Assembly: GCA_016288825.1 (NCBI GenBank)
Contig: JAEELH010000230.1
Location: forward strand, 1 to 41,247
Direction: 5' to 3'
From: Lachnospiraceae bacterium
Lineage (GTDB): Bacteria; Bacillota; Clostridia; Lachnospirales; Lachnospiraceae
DNA: 41,247 nt
The notes below the pieces were generated by a model. That model was not told the DNA's origin and did not search any database. It saw only the letters and a program-made list of their open reading frames with translations. The translations under genes were made by a program, and so were the position numbers. Of the stretch, positions 39,393 to 41,247 are shown piece after piece (the first letter of the stretch is position 1; each line of letters opens with the position of its first letter).

Positions 39393-41193
39393 CGTCAAGC
39401 CTCAAAACGCTCATAAAGGCTTCCTGCGGGATCTCCACAGATCCTATCTGGCGCATTCTCTTTTTACCTTCCTTCTGCTTTTCCAGAAGTTTCTTTTTAC
39501 GGGTAATATCACCACCGTAACACTTTGCAAGCACGTCCTTGCGAACCGCCTTAACAGTCTCCCTGGCTATGACCTTGGTGCCTATAGCCGCCTGAATGGG
39601 AACCTCAAAAAGGTGACGCGGTATCTTTTCCTTGAGCTTTTCACACATGCGTCTGCCCTTGTCATATGCTGTATCCTTGAAAACGATGAAGGAAAGGGCG
39701 TCCACCATCTCCTTGTTGATAAGGATATCAAGCTTAACAAGTTCGGAACGCTTGTACTCGGAAAGCTCATAATCAAAGGAAGCATATCCTCTGGATCTGG
39801 ACTTCAGGGCATCAAAAAAATCATAAATGATCTCATTAAGAGGAAGCTCGTACTTGAGTAGCGCCCTGGTTTCCTCCATATACTCCATGGAAATATAGAT
39901 CCCTCGCCTCTCCTGGCAAAGATCCATGATTGCGCCTATATACTCGCTTCGAACCATGATCTCAGCCGAAACATAAGGCTCCTCCATATACTCGATCTCA
40001 GAAGGATCAGGCAGATTAGAAGGATTGGTAAGCTCTATCATGGTGCCGTCGGTCTTATATACCCTATAAACAACGCCGGGAGCTGTAGTTACCAGATCAA
40101 GATCATACTCTCTCTCCAGTCTCTCCTGGATTATCTCCAGATGCAAAAGACCGAGGAAGCCGCATCTGAAGCCAAAGCCCAACGCAACAGAAGTCTCAGG
40201 CTCGTAAAAAAGGGCTGCGTCATTAAGCTGGAGTTTTTCGAGAGCATCCCTAAGATCAGGATACTTGGCTCCGTCTGCAGGATACATACCACAGTATACC
40301 ATGGGATTGACTTTTTTGTAACCCGGAAGTGGCTCCTTGCAGGGTTTATCTGCAAAAGTTATGGTATCGCCTACTCGTGTATCCCTAACGTTTTTAATGG
40401 AGGCTGTCATATAGCCTACCATACCCGCGGAAAGCTCATCACAGGAAATAAAAGCTCCTGCGCCAAAATAGCCTACTTCAACAATCTCAAACTCTGCGCC
40501 TGTAGCCATCATGCGAACCTTGTCGCCGGGCCTCATACGTCCCTCTTTTACCCTGCAAAAAACAATAACTCCGCGATATGAATCATAAAGTGAATCAAAG
40601 ATAAGGGCCGCCAGAGGTGCATCCGGATCCCCTGAAGGAGGCGGAAGCTGAGTTACTATAGCCTCAAGGACTGACTCAACATTTTCACCTGTCTTGGCAG
40701 AGATCCTTGGCGCATCAAGCGCAGGAAGGCCGATAACATCCTCGATCTCATTGGCTGTTCTTTCTGCATCCGCAGAAGGAAGATCTATCTTGTTGATAAC
40801 GGGAAGGACCTCCAGATCATGATCCAGAGCCAGATAAACATTGGCCAGAGTCTGAGCCTCGATACCCTGTGCCGCATCAACTATAAGAATGGCCCCATCG
40901 CAGGCAGCAAGGGACCTGGAAACTTCATAATTAAAATCCACATGTCCCGGAGTATCGATAAGGTTAAAGATATACTCATTACCGTCCTTGGCCTTGTAGA
41001 TAAGGCGGACAGCCTGGGACTTAATAGTAATGCCCCTCTCACGCTCAAGATCCATATTATCAAGGACCTGGGACTGCATCTCCCTGGCAGTAAGGGTACC
41101 GGTCATCTCGATAAGCCTGTCCGCAAGAGTAGACTTACCATGATCAATATGGGCAACTATGCAAAAATTACGGATAAGATTCTGATCTGTCAT
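39385..41193 (-). CDS. lepA: Elongation factor 4 (LepA)
   Basis: 602 aa. [76 protein letters not shown]. Confidence 0.98.
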   Translation of the reverse strand: MTDQNLIRNFCIVAHIDHGKSTLADRLIEMTGTLTAREMQSQVLDNMDLERERGITIKSQAVRLIYKAKDGNEYIFNLIDTPGHVDFNYEVSRSLAACDGAILIVDAAQGIEAQTLANVYLALDHDLEVLPVINKIDLPSADAERTANEIEDVIGLPALDAPRISAKTGENVESVLEAIVTQLPPPSGDPDAPLAALIFDSLYDSYRGVIVFCRVKEGRMRPGDKVRMMATGAEFEIVEVGYFGAGAFISCDELSAGMVGYMTASIKNVRDTRVGDTITFADKPCKEPLPGYKKVNPMVYCGMYPADGAKYPDLRDALEKLQLNDAALFYEPETSVALGFGFRCGFLGLLHLEIIQERLEREYDLDLVTTAPGVVYRVYKTDGTMIELTNPSNLPDPSEIEYMEEPYVSAEIMVRSEYIGAIMDLCQERRGIYISMEYMEETRALLKYELPLNEIIYDFFDALKSRSRGYASFDYELSEYKRSELVKLDILINKEMVDALSFIVFKDTAYDKGRRMCEKLKEKIPRHLFEVPIQAAIGTKVIARETVKAVRKDVLAKCYGGDITRKKKLLEKQKEGKKRMRQIGSVEIPQEAFMSVLRLDDE

Positions 41194-41218
41194 AAATAAA
41201 AACCTGTAAAAAAGAAAA

Positions 41219-41242
41219 CCGCCGGTATGACGGTACCGGCGG
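41219..41242 (-). terminator. Intrinsic terminator upstream of lepA
   Basis: CCGCCGGTA-TGACGG-TACCGGCGG stem-loop. Minus strand continues TTTTCTTTTTT. Confidence 0.75.
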
Positions 41243-41247
41243 AACTA

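Overview
The window is a dense, mostly minus-strand chromosomal segment from a Firmicute. Gene content and order suggest Lachnospiraceae, but this is an inference because no 16S is present. From left to right it holds: the dprA 3' end; trpS; a DUF5662-like gene; a GH13/GlgX-like gene; a DUF1292 gene; a compact UvrD-like helicase; gltX; a four-gene cluster of poorly characterised proteins (2-TM coiled coil, TPR-like, actin/Hsp70-like DUF5716-type, giant DUF5717-type); a CobD/HisC-like aminotransferase; yajC-tgt-aroC; a lactonase-like gene; a U32 peptidase; an O-methyltransferase; rnj; DUF1292; ruvX; ireB; mtaB; an HPr-like gene; thiI; a nifS-like gene; prmA; dnaJ-dnaK-grpE-hrcA with a perfect CIRCE; a response regulator and hybrid histidine kinase; hemW; and lepA. 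The strongest anomalies are: (1) dnaK is interrupted by one in-frame TAG, followed at once by an SD-like AGGAAG and a GTG that reopens the frame; (2) nested long inverted repeats fill the dnaJ-dnaK gap; (3) a GlgX-like protein has lost the motifs carrying all three GH13 catalytic acids; (4) the uncharacterised four-gene cluster contains a divergent actin/Hsp70-fold ATPase; (5) a ~280-nt multi-hairpin element sits between a consensus promoter and the CobD-like gene. All calls were made by eye from sequence, with no database search.
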